Shown here piece after piece: positions 35,838-46,070 of a stretch of 64,000 nt of DNA (position 1 is its first letter; every line of letters begins with the position of its first letter). Origin of the DNA: Harenicola maris (GTDB lineage Bacteria; Pseudomonadota; Alphaproteobacteria; Rhodobacterales; Rhodobacteraceae); assembly GCA_018524345.1 (NCBI GenBank), contig JADQAZ010000001.1, forward strand, positions 496,001 through 560,000, in the 5' to 3' direction. The position numbers and the translations under genes were made by a program. The notes beneath the pieces were generated by a model, which ran no database searches, was not told where the DNA came from, and worked only from the letters and a program-made list of their open reading frames with translations.

Positions 35838-38384
35838 TTAGGCCAGCAGACGGTTCACCATTTCCGACGTATCGCGGGACAGGCCCTTGGTGGCTTTGAT
35901 CCGTTCCAATGCCTCTTTCATCATGCCTTGGCGGTCGGCGTCATAGCGGCGCCATGTCTCGAAGGCTGTGGTCATGCGGGCGGTGGTTTGCGGGTTCACG
36001 GGGTCGAGCTTGATCAGCCAGTCGGCCAGCAGGGTGTAGGCGTCGCCTGTGGCGTCGTGGAAGCCTGCGGTATTGGCCATCAGCCCGCCAAAGACCGAGC
36101 GGAAGCGGTTGGGGTTTTTCCAGTCGAAGTCGGGGTGCTCGGTCAGGTTGCGGGCGGTTTCGGCGGCCTGTTCGGGGGGGCAGGCGCTGGTTTGCAGGGC
36201 GAACCATTTATCCATCACGAGGCGGTCGTGGCTCCAGTCGGCGGCGAAGGCGCTGATCTGGGCCGCGCCGGTGCCTTGGGCGATGAGCTGGGCCAATGCG
36301 GTGGTGGTTTCGGTCATATTGGCGCTTGCGGCGAAAAGCTCCGCCGCGCGGGCGCCTGCGTCGAGGTGGGACAGAAAGCCCAAGGCCGCGCCGCGCAGGG
36401 CGCGTTTGCCTGCATCCTGCGCTGTGGGCTGGTAGGGGCCGGGGGTTTGCATGGCCTCATAGGCCTGACCCAGCGGCTGTTCCAGCGCGGCGGCGAGGGA
36501 TTGGGCCACGCCTTTGCGCGCGATGTAGATCGCCGTCGGGTCCGGTGTGCGGCCCGCGTCATAGAGGGACTGTGCGATATCGTCGATCCCGGGCAGGGAG
36601 AGGACGAGGGCGCGGAAGGCGGGGTCGAGGCTCTCGTCGCTTAGCACGCGGCCAAGGCCGGCGGCGAGTTCGGGGCGGGGCGGGGCGCCGTCCAGCGCCT
36701 CGATCAGGGTTTGGCGGGTGAGTTGGCGGCCTGCCTCCCAGCGGTTGAAAGGGTCTGTGTCATTGGCGAGCAGGAAGGCCCGCGTTTCGGTGGATTGTTC
36801 GATTTCTAGCACTACGGGGGCGGAGAAGCCGCGCAGGATACTGGGGGTGGGTTCATTGATGAACCCTTTGAAGTCAAAGGTTTGCTCGGTTTTGTTCAGG
36901 TTCAGGACCTGAGTGGGCACAGCCTCGTTTCCGTTCGAATCCAGCAGGCCGACGGCGACGGGGATGACCTGTGGTTCCTTGTCCGGTTGGCCCGGTGTGG
37001 GGGCGGTGTGCTGTTTGAGGGTGAGGGAGAAGACCCCCTCGTCGAACTGTGTGCTGGCGGTGACGGTGGGGGTGCCGGCCTGCGAATACCAGCGGGCGAA
37101 TTGGGTGAGGTCCTCTCCGGTGGCATCCTCGAAGACTTTGAGCCAATCCTCGATCGTGGCAGCCTCGCCGTCGTGGCGGGTGAAGTAGAGGTCCAGCGCC
37201 TTGGCATAGCCTTCGTCGCCGACAAGGGCGCGGAGCATGCCGATCAGTTCGGCGCCTTTTTCATAGACCGTGGCGGTGTAGAAATTGTTGATCTCGATAT
37301 AGCTTTCGGGGCGCACGGGATGGGCGAGGGGGCCTGCGTCCTCGCGGAACTGGCGGGCGCGCAGGGCGAGGACATTGTCGATCCGGTTGACCGCATGGCC
37401 GCGCATATCGCCGGAGAACTGCTGATCGCGGTAGACGGTCAGCCCCTCTTTCAGGCAGAGCTGGAACCAGTCGCGGCAGGTGATGCGGTTGCCTGTCCAG
37501 TTGTGGAAATACTCATGGGCGATGATGCCTTCGATCAGTTCGAAATCGCGGTCGGTCGCGGTTTCGGGGCTGGCGAGGACGTATTTGGAGTTGAAGATAT
37601 TGAGGCCCTTGTTCTCCATCGCGCCCATGTTGAAATCATCCACGGCGACGATGTTGAAGACATCAAGGTCATAGGCGCGCCCGTAGACCTCTTCGTCCCA
37701 TGTCATGGAGCGTTTGAGGGCATCCATCGCATAGGCGCATTTGCCCTCATCCCCCGGGCGGACCCAGATGTTGAGGGCGACATCGCGCCCCTCGGATGTG
37801 GTGAACCTGTCGGAATGGGCCACCAGATCGCCCGCCACGAGGGCAAAAAGGTAGGAGGGTTTGGGCCATGGGTCCACCCAAGTGGCCCAGCCTTTGCCGG
37901 AGCCGGTGGGGTTGCCGTTGGAGAGCAGCACGGGAGCCTCGCCCTCAATGCGCACCTCGAAGGGGGCGAGGACATCGGGGCGGTCGGGGTAATAGGTGAT
38001 GCGGCGAAAGCCCTCGGCCTCGCATTGTGAGCAATACATGCCGTTCGACATATAAAGCCCGTTGAGGGAGGTATTGGCCTCTGGGTTGATCTCCACCTCT
38101 GAGGTGAAGGTAAAGGGGCCGGTGGGCACGGGGCAGGTGAGGCCCTGATCGGTGAGGGTGGGTTCTACGGCTGCGCCGTCGATGGCGCAGGCGATCAGGC
38201 GCAGCCCCTCGCCATGGAGAAAGAACGCACCGGGCTGGGCACCCTCGCGCGGGGAAAAGCGGATTTCGGAAAGAACGCGCGTGGCGGTTGGCGCAAGGCG
38301 GAAGGTGAGGGAGACGCTTTCAACCTGCCATGCGAAGGGGGTGTAATCGGCAAGGCGGATGGTCTGGGGAAGATCGGTGCGCAT
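35838..38384 (-). CDS. pepN: Aminopeptidase N (M1 family)
   Basis: An 848-residue cytosolic zinc aminopeptidase of the bacterial PepN type. The exopeptidase motif GAMENKGLNIF lies near residue 257 and the zinc motif HEYFHNW near 289-295, with the distal Glu about 20 residues on. It has the usual N-terminal beta domain, Ig-like middle and long helical C-terminus. Divergent from glcB, with a 326-nt gap holding a very large hairpin. Confidence 0.96.
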   Translation of the reverse strand: MRTDLPQTIRLADYTPFAWQVESVSLTFRLAPTATRVLSEIRFSPREGAQPGAFFLHGEGLRLIACAIDGAAVEPTLTDQGLTCPVPTGPFTFTSEVEINPEANTSLNGLYMSNGMYCSQCEAEGFRRITYYPDRPDVLAPFEVRIEGEAPVLLSNGNPTGSGKGWATWVDPWPKPSYLFALVAGDLVAHSDRFTTSEGRDVALNIWVRPGDEGKCAYAMDALKRSMTWDEEVYGRAYDLDVFNIVAVDDFNMGAMENKGLNIFNSKYVLASPETATDRDFELIEGIIAHEYFHNWTGNRITCRDWFQLCLKEGLTVYRDQQFSGDMRGHAVNRIDNVLALRARQFREDAGPLAHPVRPESYIEINNFYTATVYEKGAELIGMLRALVGDEGYAKALDLYFTRHDGEAATIEDWLKVFEDATGEDLTQFARWYSQAGTPTVTASTQFDEGVFSLTLKQHTAPTPGQPDKEPQVIPVAVGLLDSNGNEAVPTQVLNLNKTEQTFDFKGFINEPTPSILRGFSAPVVLEIEQSTETRAFLLANDTDPFNRWEAGRQLTRQTLIEALDGAPPRPELAAGLGRVLSDESLDPAFRALVLSLPGIDDIAQSLYDAGRTPDPTAIYIARKGVAQSLAAALEQPLGQAYEAMQTPGPYQPTAQDAGKRALRGAALGFLSHLDAGARAAELFAASANMTETTTALAQLIAQGTGAAQISAFAADWSHDRLVMDKWFALQTSACPPEQAAETARNLTEHPDFDWKNPNRFRSVFGGLMANTAGFHDATGDAYTLLADWLIKLDPVNPQTTARMTTAFETWRRYDADRQGMMKEALERIKATKGLSRDTSEMVNRLLA

Positions 38385-38710
38385 GGGCGTCCTTTCGTGT
38401 GTTCGCTGTGCAAGCTAGTCATGTGTGCCCGGCCTGCAAGGGCCGACTTGCCGCGCGGGGGGATAAATGCCGACACTGGCGGGGTTCGGGTGCGGCGGGG
38501 GCCGGGGCGGCCCGGAACGGGCTGCGCCGGCCCCCGCCGCACCCCCCGGGCGACGCGCGCAGGCGCGGCGCAATACCTTTGCCCCCGATGCGGCATCTTG
38601 CGTAAATGCCGCGTGCTTGGCGTTGCAGGGTGCGGGGCATTCCCCTAGGGTCAAGCGCGGGGGGCATGGGCCCACAAATTTAACGACACTATATTTGGGA
38701 GACGAGCAGC
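38385..38710. other. Intergenic region between divergent pepN and glcB
   Basis: The 326-nt stretch has no credible gene. It holds the 57-nt GC-rich hairpin at 38488-38544, two further G/C-rich runs, and, close to glcB, a more AT-rich part (AATTTAACGACACTATATTTGG) that may contain the glcB promoter and ends with GGGAGA before the start codon. Confidence 0.6.
38488..38544. repeat. 57-nt near-perfect GC hairpin
   Basis: Two 27-nt arms, 38488-38514 (starts GGGTGCGGCGGGGGCCGG) and 38518-38544 (starts CGGGCTGCGCCGGCCCC), match with two mismatches around a 3-nt GAA loop. The stem would be extremely stable in DNA cruciform or RNA. No T-run follows on either strand. No second copy was seen in this window. 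Confidence 0.85.
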
Positions 38711-40882
38711 ATGGCGGACCGGATTGAAAAAGGCGGCCTGATGTGGGACGCGGGGCTTGCAGCGTTTATCGAGAACGAGGCAATTCCGGGAAGCGGCGTT
38801 GAGGCGGATGCGATCTGGCACGGGATGGCCGCCCTGAATACCGCCTTTGGCGAAAAGAACGCGGCTTTGCTGGCCAAGCGCGACGAGTTGCAGGGCAAGA
38901 TTGATGCTTGGCATGTGGAACAGGCTGGCAAGCCCCATGACGGCGAGGCCTATATGCGGTTTCTGGGCGAGATCGGCTATCTTGAGGCCGAGCCGGAGGA
39001 GGTGTCCGCCGAGCCCAAGAATATCGACAGCGAGATTTCCTCAGTCGCGGGGCCGCAGCTTGTGGTGCCGGTGACCAATGCGCGTTTTGCTCTGAATGCG
39101 GCCAATGCCCGTTGGGGCTCGCTTTATGATGCGCTTTATGGCTCCGATGCGCTGGGCTCGCCTGCGCCCAAGGGCCCCTATGATGCGGAGCGCGGCAAGG
39201 CTGTGGTCGCTTGGGCCAAGGCGCATCTAGACGAGGTTGTCCCCCTGAAGAAGGGCTCATGGGCGGATGTGACCACCATGGCCCCCGGCGGCGGCGGCAA
39301 GTTCATGATCATCGCGGGCAAGCATGCGACCGAGCTGGCAGATGCCAGCCAGTATGCGGGCTGTAACCGCGACGAGAAGGGCCTTTTGACCGATGTCTTC
39401 CTGCGGGCCAACGGCTTGCATATCGTGCTGTTCATTGACCGCAAGGACCCTGTCGGCGCGGCCGATCCTGCGGGGATTGTGGATATTTTCCTTGAGGCCG
39501 CTGTTAGCACGATCATCGATTTCGAGGATTCCGTTGCGGTGGTGGATGCCGAGGACAAGACCCTTGCCCTGCGCAACTGGCTGGGCCTGATGAAGGGCGA
39601 TCTGACGGCGCAGGTGGGCTCTGGCGAGGCGGCCTATACCCGCGAGTTGAACCCCGACATCGGCTTTACCGCGCCCAACGGTTTGCCCCAGCTTCTGAAG
39701 GGGCGGTCGCTGATGCTGGTGCGCAATACCGATATGTTGGTCAAGACCGACGCCGTGACCTCGCCCGAGGGCGCGCCCCTGTTCGAGGGGTTGATTGACG
39801 CGCTTTTGACCGCGCTGTGTGGGTGCCACGATCTGCGCCGCGAGGGCGGGCCGATGAATTCGCCCAAGGGCTCGATCTATATCGTGAAGCCCAAGATGCA
39901 CGGGCCGGAGGAGGTCGCCTTTACCTGTCAGGTCTTTGCCGCGGTGGAGCAGGTGCTTGGCCTGCCCGCGGAGACGATCAAGATCGGGATCATGGATGAA
40001 GAGCACCGGATGTCTGCCAACCTGATGGGGGCTGTGGCCGCCGCAGGGGCGCGGATTGCCTTTATCAACACCGGCTTCCTTGACCGCACCGGCAGCGAGA
40101 TTTTCACCATGATGCAGGCGGGCCCTGCCATGGCGCGCGGCGAGATGAAATCGGCCCCATGGCTGATGGCCTATGAAGATCGCAACGTGGATATCGGCCT
40201 TGCTTGCGGCCTCAAGGGACGGGCGCAGATCGGCAAGGGCATGTGGGCGCGCCCTGATGATATGGCGGCCATGCTGGCCGAGAAGGGCGGGCATCTGCAG
40301 GCCGGCGCGACCTGTGCATGGGTGCCAAGCCCGACGGCGGCGACATTGCACGCGACCCATTACCACAAGGTCAATGTGTTCCAGACCCTGTTTGATCTCT
40401 CCGAGGCGGCGGGTGGTCAGGTGCGACAGCCTCTGTCGGCTCTGCTGACCCTGCCGTTGATGGAGGTGCGCCCCGATGACGCCGCCATTGCTGCCGAGGT
40501 TGACGGCGCCTGTCAGAGTATTCTGGGCTATGTGGTGCGCTGGATCGATCAGGGGGTGGGCTGCTCCAAGGTGCCCGATATCAATGATGTCGCCCTGATG
40601 GAGGACCGCGCCACCCTGCGGATTTCGATGCAGGCGCTTGGCAACTGGCTCAAGCATGAGGTGATCACCGAGGATCAGGTGATGGATGCCATGCGCCGCA
40701 TGGCCGAGAAGGTCGACGGGCAGAATGCGGGCGATCCGGCCTACAAACCCATGGCGCCGGAGTTCAGCGGCATCGCCTTTCAGGCGGCTTGCGACATCGT
40801 GTTCAAGGCGCGGCAACAACCCAGCGGCTATACGCAGCAGATCCTGCAACAGCGGCGGCTTGAGGCAAAAGCTGCGGGGTAA
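38711..40882 (+). CDS. glcB: Malate synthase G
   Basis: Malate synthase G condenses glyoxylate with acetyl-CoA in the glyoxylate shunt. The 723-residue length is exactly that of the G isoform. Recognisable: FEDSVAVVDAEDK near residue 272, RSLMLVRNTD, the N-terminal TIM-barrel parts, and GIMDEEHRMSANL near 425 with catalytic residues, then ATLHATHYHKVNV near 546. It is alone with a likely terminator after it. Divergent from pepN. Confidence 0.97.
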   Translation: MADRIEKGGLMWDAGLAAFIENEAIPGSGVEADAIWHGMAALNTAFGEKNAALLAKRDELQGKIDAWHVEQAGKPHDGEAYMRFLGEIGYLEAEPEEVSAEPKNIDSEISSVAGPQLVVPVTNARFALNAANARWGSLYDALYGSDALGSPAPKGPYDAERGKAVVAWAKAHLDEVVPLKKGSWADVTTMAPGGGGKFMIIAGKHATELADASQYAGCNRDEKGLLTDVFLRANGLHIVLFIDRKDPVGAADPAGIVDIFLEAAVSTIIDFEDSVAVVDAEDKTLALRNWLGLMKGDLTAQVGSGEAAYTRELNPDIGFTAPNGLPQLLKGRSLMLVRNTDMLVKTDAVTSPEGAPLFEGLIDALLTALCGCHDLRREGGPMNSPKGSIYIVKPKMHGPEEVAFTCQVFAAVEQVLGLPAETIKIGIMDEEHRMSANLMGAVAAAGARIAFINTGFLDRTGSEIFTMMQAGPAMARGEMKSAPWLMAYEDRNVDIGLACGLKGRAQIGKGMWARPDDMAAMLAEKGGHLQAGATCAWVPSPTAATLHATHYHKVNVFQTLFDLSEAAGGQVRQPLSALLTLPLMEVRPDDAAIAAEVDGACQSILGYVVRWIDQGVGCSKVPDINDVALMEDRATLRISMQALGNWLKHEVITEDQVMDAMRRMAEKVDGQNAGDPAYKPMAPEFSGIAFQAACDIVFKARQQPSGYTQQILQQRRLEAKAAG

Positions 40883-40890
40883 CTGTGCTG

Positions 40891-40911
40891 GCGCGCACAA
40901 TCTTTGCGCGC
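40891..40911 (+). terminator. Candidate terminator after glcB
   Basis: GCGCGCA and TGCGCGC arms with a 7-nt loop sit 9 nt after the glcB stop; a CCCCTCTTTTC tract follows about 5 nt later. Moderate support. Confidence 0.45.
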
Positions 40912-40991
40912 TCGCCCCTCTTTTCAGCGGGCGCGCCTTGGGCGTATAGTGGGAGGCAAGCCCCCATTTCGCAAAGAGAGCATCCCCAACC

Positions 40992-41786
40992 ATGGCGCGA
41001 CCCGTAATCGGTATTATCTGCAACCGTAGCTTGCTGAACGATCAATACCCTGTCCATGCGGGCGGCACCATGAACACCGAGGCCATCGCCCGCGTGGCGG
41101 GGGCAGGGGCGGTGCTCTTGCCTGCGGACCCGGATATCATCGGGGTCGAGGACGTGCTGCGCCTGTGCGACGGGGTGCTGTTCACCGGCGGGCGGCCCAA
41201 TGTCCACCCCGAGGAATACGGGCAAGAGGCCACCGAAGCCCATGGCGATTTCGACCGCGCCCGCGATCGGCTGACCCTGCCGCTGATCCGCGAGATGGTG
41301 GCGCGGGGGCAACCCTTCCTCGGCATTTGCCGCGGCTTTCAAGAGGTCAACGTGGCCATGGGCGGCGCCCTGCACCCCGAGATCCGCGATCTGCCCGGCA
41401 AGATGAACCACCGCATGCCCCCCGATGGCACGCTGGAGGAAAAATTCGCCCTGCGCCATCCGGTGAGCTTTACCGAAAACGGTCCCTTCGCCCGCCTGTT
41501 CGGCGGCGCCGAGGTCATGACCAACACCCTGCACGGTCAGGGGATCACAGAACCCGGTGCGCGGGTGGTGATTGATGGCTATGCCCCCGATGGCACGCCC
41601 GAGGCGATCTATATCGAGGAGGCCCCCGGCTTTGCCGTGGCGGTGCAATGGCACCCCGAATGGAACGCCGAGGCCGATCCGGTCTCGCGCCCGCTCTTCA
41701 CCGCCTTTGGCCAAGCCGCCGCCGCATGGGCCGAGGGGCGCAAGACACCCTTCTCGCCTCAGCCAGCCAAGCTGGCTAAGGCGTAA
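40992..41786 (+). CDS. Class I glutamine amidotransferase-like hydrolase (peptidase C26)
   Basis: A 264-residue protein of the gamma-glutamyl-GABA hydrolase (PuuD-like) family. The nucleophile Cys lies in FLGICRGFQEVNVAMGG near residue 115, and the His/Glu pair in VQWHPEWN near 220-224. Such enzymes split gamma-glutamyl amides in polyamine or related amine breakdown. No puu-type neighbours are present, so the substrate is open. Convergent with the SDR gene; an R1 repeat lies between them. Confidence 0.88.
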   Translation: MARPVIGIICNRSLLNDQYPVHAGGTMNTEAIARVAGAGAVLLPADPDIIGVEDVLRLCDGVLFTGGRPNVHPEEYGQEATEAHGDFDRARDRLTLPLIREMVARGQPFLGICRGFQEVNVAMGGALHPEIRDLPGKMNHRMPPDGTLEEKFALRHPVSFTENGPFARLFGGAEVMTNTLHGQGITEPGARVVIDGYAPDGTPEAIYIEEAPGFAVAVQWHPEWNAEADPVSRPLFTAFGQAAAAWAEGRKTPFSPQPAKLAKA

Positions 41787-41878
41787 AAAATCCTCCGAAT
41801 TTTTGGATCAACGCAGGCGTTGCGCGGGCCCGCAAGCGGCCTCTCAAAACGCGCCGCCCTTTTGGCTCTTTCGTCTTT

Positions 41879-41918
41879 GGCTTCTTATTGGTGGTAAATA
41901 TCCCCGCCGGAGGCTCCC
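41879..41918. repeat. R1 intergenic repeat, partial copy c
   Basis: GCTTCTTATTGG, GTGGT, AAATATCCCC and GCCGGAGGC, without the two following hairpins of the complete copies. It sits between the converging C26 hydrolase and SDR genes. Confidence 0.7.
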
Positions 41919-41935
41919 GCAGCTGGCAAAGCGCG

Positions 41936-42703
41936 CTACATCTCGCCTCCTGCGATTTCGATGGCTTGTCCGTTGATGCTTTCGGAGCCGGGGCTGCAGA
42001 GCCATAGGGCTGTGGCGGCGACTTCGGATGGGGCGATCAGGCGGCCGTGGGGATTGGCGCCCTCCATCACGGCGCGGGCGGCGGGTTCGTCCATGCCGGT
42101 GCGGGCCATGATGCGGGTGATGTTCTGGGGGATGATATCGGTATCCACATAGGCGGGGCAGAGGGCGTTGAAGGTCATGTTCCGGCCGATGAAATCGGCG
42201 GCGAGCCCGCGCATCAGCCCTGTGACCCCGTGTTTGGAGGCCGTATAGGCCGAGGCCCCCTTTAGGCCCTTCACGCCTGCAATGGAGCTTATGGCGATGC
42301 CGCGGCCCCAGCCGCATTCCTTCATGCCCGGCAGGCAGGCCTGCAGGGTCAGGAAGGCGCCGTCGAGGTTTGTGGCCATGATGCGCCGCCAGAAGGCGAG
42401 GTCGGTTTGGCCGAGCTTGTTGCCCTCTGCGATGCCAGCATTGGCGATGCAGATGGAGATCGGGCCGCGGTGTTTTTCTGCGGTTTCAACGGTTTGCGTG
42501 ACCTGATCCGGTTCTGTCACGTCCATTTGGGCGGGGTGGAGGCCGGGGGTGTCTTGGGCGGCGCGTTCCAATACCTCCATCCGGCGGCCTGTGATGGTGA
42601 CGCTGGCGCCTGCGGCGGCGAGGGTTTGGGCCACGGCGAGGCCGATTCCGGTTCCGCCCCCTGTGACGAGGGCGTGTTTGGCGTTGAGGCACTGTGTTTG
42701 CAT
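41936..42703 (-). CDS. Short-chain dehydrogenase/reductase
   Basis: A 255-residue classical SDR. The NAD(P) motif TGGGTGIG is near residues 16-23, NAG near 94, and the catalytic set SSIAG then YTASKHG (Tyr and Lys) near 142-160. The C-terminal part resembles 3-hydroxybutyrate or 3-oxoacyl reductases, but the substrate cannot be assigned. ATG 42703 gives usual length; ATG 42721 is an alternative. Divergent from pntA. A TAAC-N6-GTTA element at 42747-42760 in the shared promoter region may bind a TetR-type regulator. Confidence 0.82.
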   Translation of the reverse strand: MQTQCLNAKHALVTGGGTGIGLAVAQTLAAAGASVTITGRRMEVLERAAQDTPGLHPAQMDVTEPDQVTQTVETAEKHRGPISICIANAGIAEGNKLGQTDLAFWRRIMATNLDGAFLTLQACLPGMKECGWGRGIAISSIAGVKGLKGASAYTASKHGVTGLMRGLAADFIGRNMTFNALCPAYVDTDIIPQNITRIMARTGMDEPAARAVMEGANPHGRLIAPSEVAATALWLCSPGSESINGQAIEIAGGEM

Positions 42704-42907
42704 GACAAGAGGCTTGCGCATTTTGGGCAAATTTGCAAGAAGCTACTAACTGGTAGGTTATGATTTGGGCGCTAACATGGTATTACGCGTCGGTTTTTAT
42801 CTTGCTGCGCTTGCATTACGTAAGGTTTCGCGGCAATCAAAGAGGCCTGTCGGACGCGGTCCAGCATGAGCTGGGGCCGGAAATCCAACCACGTGGGGGA
42901 AAATATT

Positions 42908-44482
42908 GTGAAAATCGGATCACCTAAAGAGGTTTTCCCGGGGGAGGCACGGGTTGCCTTGACCCCTGAAAGCGCGCTGCAGCTGCAAAAGCTGGGCCAT
43001 GAGTGCATGGTTCAGGCTGGCGCCGGCGCGGCGGCTGGCTTCTCTGATGCGGCCTATGAGGCGGCGGGTGTTGAGGTTGTCAAAACCGCCAAGGCGCTTT
43101 GGACTGCTGCGGATGTTGTGGTCAAGGTGCGCCCCCCGTCAGAGGGGGAGGCGAAGCTGCTTCGTGAGGGGCAGACGTTGATTTCCTTCTTCTACCCTGC
43201 GGCCAACGAGAAACTGATGGGCGCTGCGGCCAAGAAGGGTGCGAGCGTTATTGCGATGGATATGGTGCCCCGCATCAGCCGTGCGCAGAAGATGGATGCC
43301 CTGTCCTCTATGGCGAATATCGCCGGTTACCGTGCGGTGATCGAGGCCGGTAACAACTTTGGCCGGTTTTTCACCGGTCAGGTGACCGCGGCGGGCAAGG
43401 TGCCCCCTGCGAAGGTTCTGGTTGTGGGCGCCGGTGTGGCCGGTTTGGCCGCGATTGGCACGGCGACATCGCTGGGTGCGATCACCTATGCCTTTGACGT
43501 TCGCCCCGAAGTGGCCGAGCAGGTGGAGAGCATGGGCGCCGAGTTTGTCTTCCTTGATTTCGAGGAAGAGCAGGCCGATGGTGCGGCGACGGGCGGTTAT
43601 GCGGCTGTGTCCTCTCCTGAGTTCCGCGAGGCGCAGCTTGCCAAGTTCCGCGAATTGGCCCCCGAGGTTGATATTGTCATCACCACCGCCTTGATCCCGA
43701 ACCGCGAGGCGCCCGAGCTGTGGACCGAGGATATGGTTGCGGCGATGAAGCCCGGCTCTGTCATCGTGGACCTTGCCGCCGAGAAGGGCGGGAACTGCAA
43801 GCAGACGGTCATGGACGAGAAGATCGTCACCGACAATGGTGTGACCATCATCGGTTATACGGATTTCCCAAGCCGGATGGCGACGCAATCCTCGACCCTT
43901 TATGGCAACAACATTCGCCATATGCTGGCCGATCTGACCCCCGAGAAGGACGGTGTGATCGACCACAATATGGAAGATGACGTGATCCGCGGGGCGACCA
44001 TTGCCCATGCCTCCGAGGTGACCTTCCCGCCGCCGCCGCCCAAGGTGGCCGCGATTGCGGCGCAGGCCAAGAAGCCCGCGCCCAAGGAGATGACCGCAGA
44101 AGAGAAGAAAGCCGCAGAGGCGGCGGCCTTTAAGGCGCAGACCAAGAACCAGGTGACTTTGCTGGGGATTGGCGCGGCCTTGATCCTGTTGGTGGGGCTT
44201 GTCGCTCCGGCGAGCTTTATGCAGCACTTTATCGTCTTTGTGCTGTCGGTTTTCGTTGGCTTCCAGGTGATCTGGGGCGTGGCGCATAGCTTGCACACAC
44301 CTTTGATGGCGGTGACCAATGCGATCTCCTCGATCATTATTCTGGGGGCTTTGATGCAGATCGGATCAAGCTCTTTCATCGTTGTTGTTCTGGCGGCTTT
44401 GTCCGTCTTTATGGCCGGGATCAATATCTTCGGGGGTTTCCTCGTGACACGGCGCATGCTTGCCATGTTCCAGAAGTCTTAA
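42908..44482 (+). CDS. pntA: NAD(P) transhydrogenase, alpha subunit
   Basis: PntA is the proton-translocating transhydrogenase subunit with the NAD(H)-binding domain I and a short membrane domain. The 524-residue product starts [20 protein letters not shown] at GTG 42908, preceded by GGGGG at 8 nt; the open frame to 42866 adds a non-homologous leader. Domain I carries [18 protein letters not shown] near 165, and [13 protein letters not shown] Lys/Ala-rich hinge (about 375-405) leads to about four membrane helices. In Rhodospirillum this subunit is split; here it is fused as in E. coli. Confidence 0.96.
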   Translation: MKIGSPKEVFPGEARVALTPESALQLQKLGHECMVQAGAGAAAGFSDAAYEAAGVEVVKTAKALWTAADVVVKVRPPSEGEAKLLREGQTLISFFYPAANEKLMGAAAKKGASVIAMDMVPRISRAQKMDALSSMANIAGYRAVIEAGNNFGRFFTGQVTAAGKVPPAKVLVVGAGVAGLAAIGTATSLGAITYAFDVRPEVAEQVESMGAEFVFLDFEEEQADGAATGGYAAVSSPEFREAQLAKFRELAPEVDIVITTALIPNREAPELWTEDMVAAMKPGSVIVDLAAEKGGNCKQTVMDEKIVTDNGVTIIGYTDFPSRMATQSSTLYGNNIRHMLADLTPEKDGVIDHNMEDDVIRGATIAHASEVTFPPPPPKVAAIAAQAKKPAPKEMTAEEKKAAEAAAFKAQTKNQVTLLGIGAALILLVGLVAPASFMQHFIVFVLSVFVGFQVIWGVAHSLHTPLMAVTNAISSIIILGALMQIGSSSFIVVVLAALSVFMAGINIFGGFLVTRRMLAMFQKS

Positions 44483-44495
44483 GGGGGGCGGATCA

Positions 44496-45929
44496 ATGGA
44501 ATTCGGTTTCACAACAGCAGCCTATGTGGTTGCGGCGGTTCTTTTCATTCTGTCCCTTGGGGGCCTTTCCGGTCAGGAGAGCGCCAAGCGGGCGGTCTGG
44601 TATGGCATTGTCGGCATGGCTTTGGCCGTGGCGGCGACGCTTGTTGGCCCCGGCTCCGGCTTTTGGCTTTTGTCCCTTCTGCTGATCGCGGGTGGCGGTG
44701 CCATCGGGTATCAGCTGGCGACGCGGGTGCAGATGACGCAGATGCCCGAGTTGGTTGCGGCGATGCATTCACTGGTTGGTTTGGCGGCGGTTTTCGTTGG
44801 CCTGATCGCCCATATCCAGCTTGGCCGTGTGGCGGGCATGGAGGAGGCCGAGCGTAAGGCCCTTGAGGGGTTTGCGGCGCTTTTGGCCAAGAAGGACGGT
44901 GTCGAGGTTGCGATCCTGCGGGTTGAGTTGTTCCTCGGGATCTTTATCGGTGCGGTGACCTTCACCGGCTCTGTCATTGCCTATGGCAAGCTGGCGGGGA
45001 AGGTGGATAGTGCTGCCAAGAAGCTGCCGGGTGGGCATATGCTCAATGCCGGGGCGGCGGGCCTCTCTGCGATCTGTCTGATCTGGTATTTCAACACTGG
45101 CGGGTTCTTTCCGCTGTTCCTGATGACTTTGGCTGCGCTGTTCATCGGCTATCACCTGATTATGGGGATCGGCGGGGCGGATATGCCTGTGGTTGTCTCC
45201 ATGCTCAACAGCTACTCCGGCTGGGCGGCGGCGGCGATCGGCTTCTCTCTTGGCAATGATCTGTTGATCGTTGTGGGGGCGCTTGTCGGCTCCTCCGGTG
45301 CGATCCTGTCCTATATCATGTGTAAGGCGATGAACCGGTCGTTCATCAGCGTGATCTTGGGCGGCTTTGGCGGCCCTGCGGGCGAGCAGATGGCGGTTGA
45401 GGGCGAGCAGGTGGCGATTGATGCGGATGGCGTTGCCGCCGCGCTCAACGATGCCGACAGCGTCATCATCATCCCCGGTTACGGCATGGCCGTGGCGCAG
45501 GCGCAGTCGGCTGTGGCCGACCTGACGCGCAAGCTGCGCGACAAGGGCAAGAACGTGCGCTTTGCCATTCACCCCGTTGCGGGGCGTTTGCCGGGGCATA
45601 TGAACGTGCTGCTGGCCGAGGCCAAGGTGCCCTATGACATCGTGATGGAGATGGACGAGATCAACGAGGATTTCCCCGAAACCGACGTTGCGATCGTCAT
45701 CGGCTCCAATGACATCGTGAACCCTGCGGCGCAGGATGATCCGAACTCTCCCATCGCGGGGATGCCGGTTCTGGAGTGCTGGAAGGCCAAGCAGGTGTTT
45801 GTGTCCAAGCGTGGGCAGGGCACGGGGTATTCGGGCATCGAAAACCCGCTGTTCTTCAAGGAGAACACCCGCATGTTCTATGGCGATGCGAAGGCATCCC
45901 TCGATAAGCTTTTGCCGATGATCGACTGA
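44496..45929 (+). CDS. pntB: NAD(P) transhydrogenase, beta subunit
   Basis: PntB carries the remaining membrane helices and the NADP(H)-binding domain III. The 477-residue product has about nine hydrophobic segments (to about residue 285) and then domain III with [30 protein letters not shown] and [14 protein letters not shown], all family signatures. It follows pntA after 13 nt, with AAGGGGGGCG as the ribosome site. A hairpin terminator follows at 45969. Confidence 0.97.
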   Translation: MEFGFTTAAYVVAAVLFILSLGGLSGQESAKRAVWYGIVGMALAVAATLVGPGSGFWLLSLLLIAGGGAIGYQLATRVQMTQMPELVAAMHSLVGLAAVFVGLIAHIQLGRVAGMEEAERKALEGFAALLAKKDGVEVAILRVELFLGIFIGAVTFTGSVIAYGKLAGKVDSAAKKLPGGHMLNAGAAGLSAICLIWYFNTGGFFPLFLMTLAALFIGYHLIMGIGGADMPVVVSMLNSYSGWAAAAIGFSLGNDLLIVVGALVGSSGAILSYIMCKAMNRSFISVILGGFGGPAGEQMAVEGEQVAIDADGVAAALNDADSVIIIPGYGMAVAQAQSAVADLTRKLRDKGKNVRFAIHPVAGRLPGHMNVLLAEAKVPYDIVMEMDEINEDFPETDVAIVIGSNDIVNPAAQDDPNSPIAGMPVLECWKAKQVFVSKRGQGTGYSGIENPLFFKENTRMFYGDAKASLDKLLPMID

Positions 45930-45968
45930 TCCGCCCTGCGCCTTTGGGCGCGGGCAGAGGTTATGCAG

Positions 45969-46000
45969 CGGGCCCCCCATTCTGGCGGGGTCCGTTTTGC
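45969..46000 (+). terminator. Candidate terminator after pntB
   Basis: GGGCCCCCC and GGCGGGGTCC form an imperfect GC stem followed by GTTTTGC, about 40 nt after the pntB stop and before the accessory locus. Confidence 0.6.
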
Positions 46001-46070
46001 ATTTGGCTTGGAAATCGGGGTGGCTGTGCTAGGGTTCCGTCATATTTCGGAGCCATTGGATTTTTGTTAA

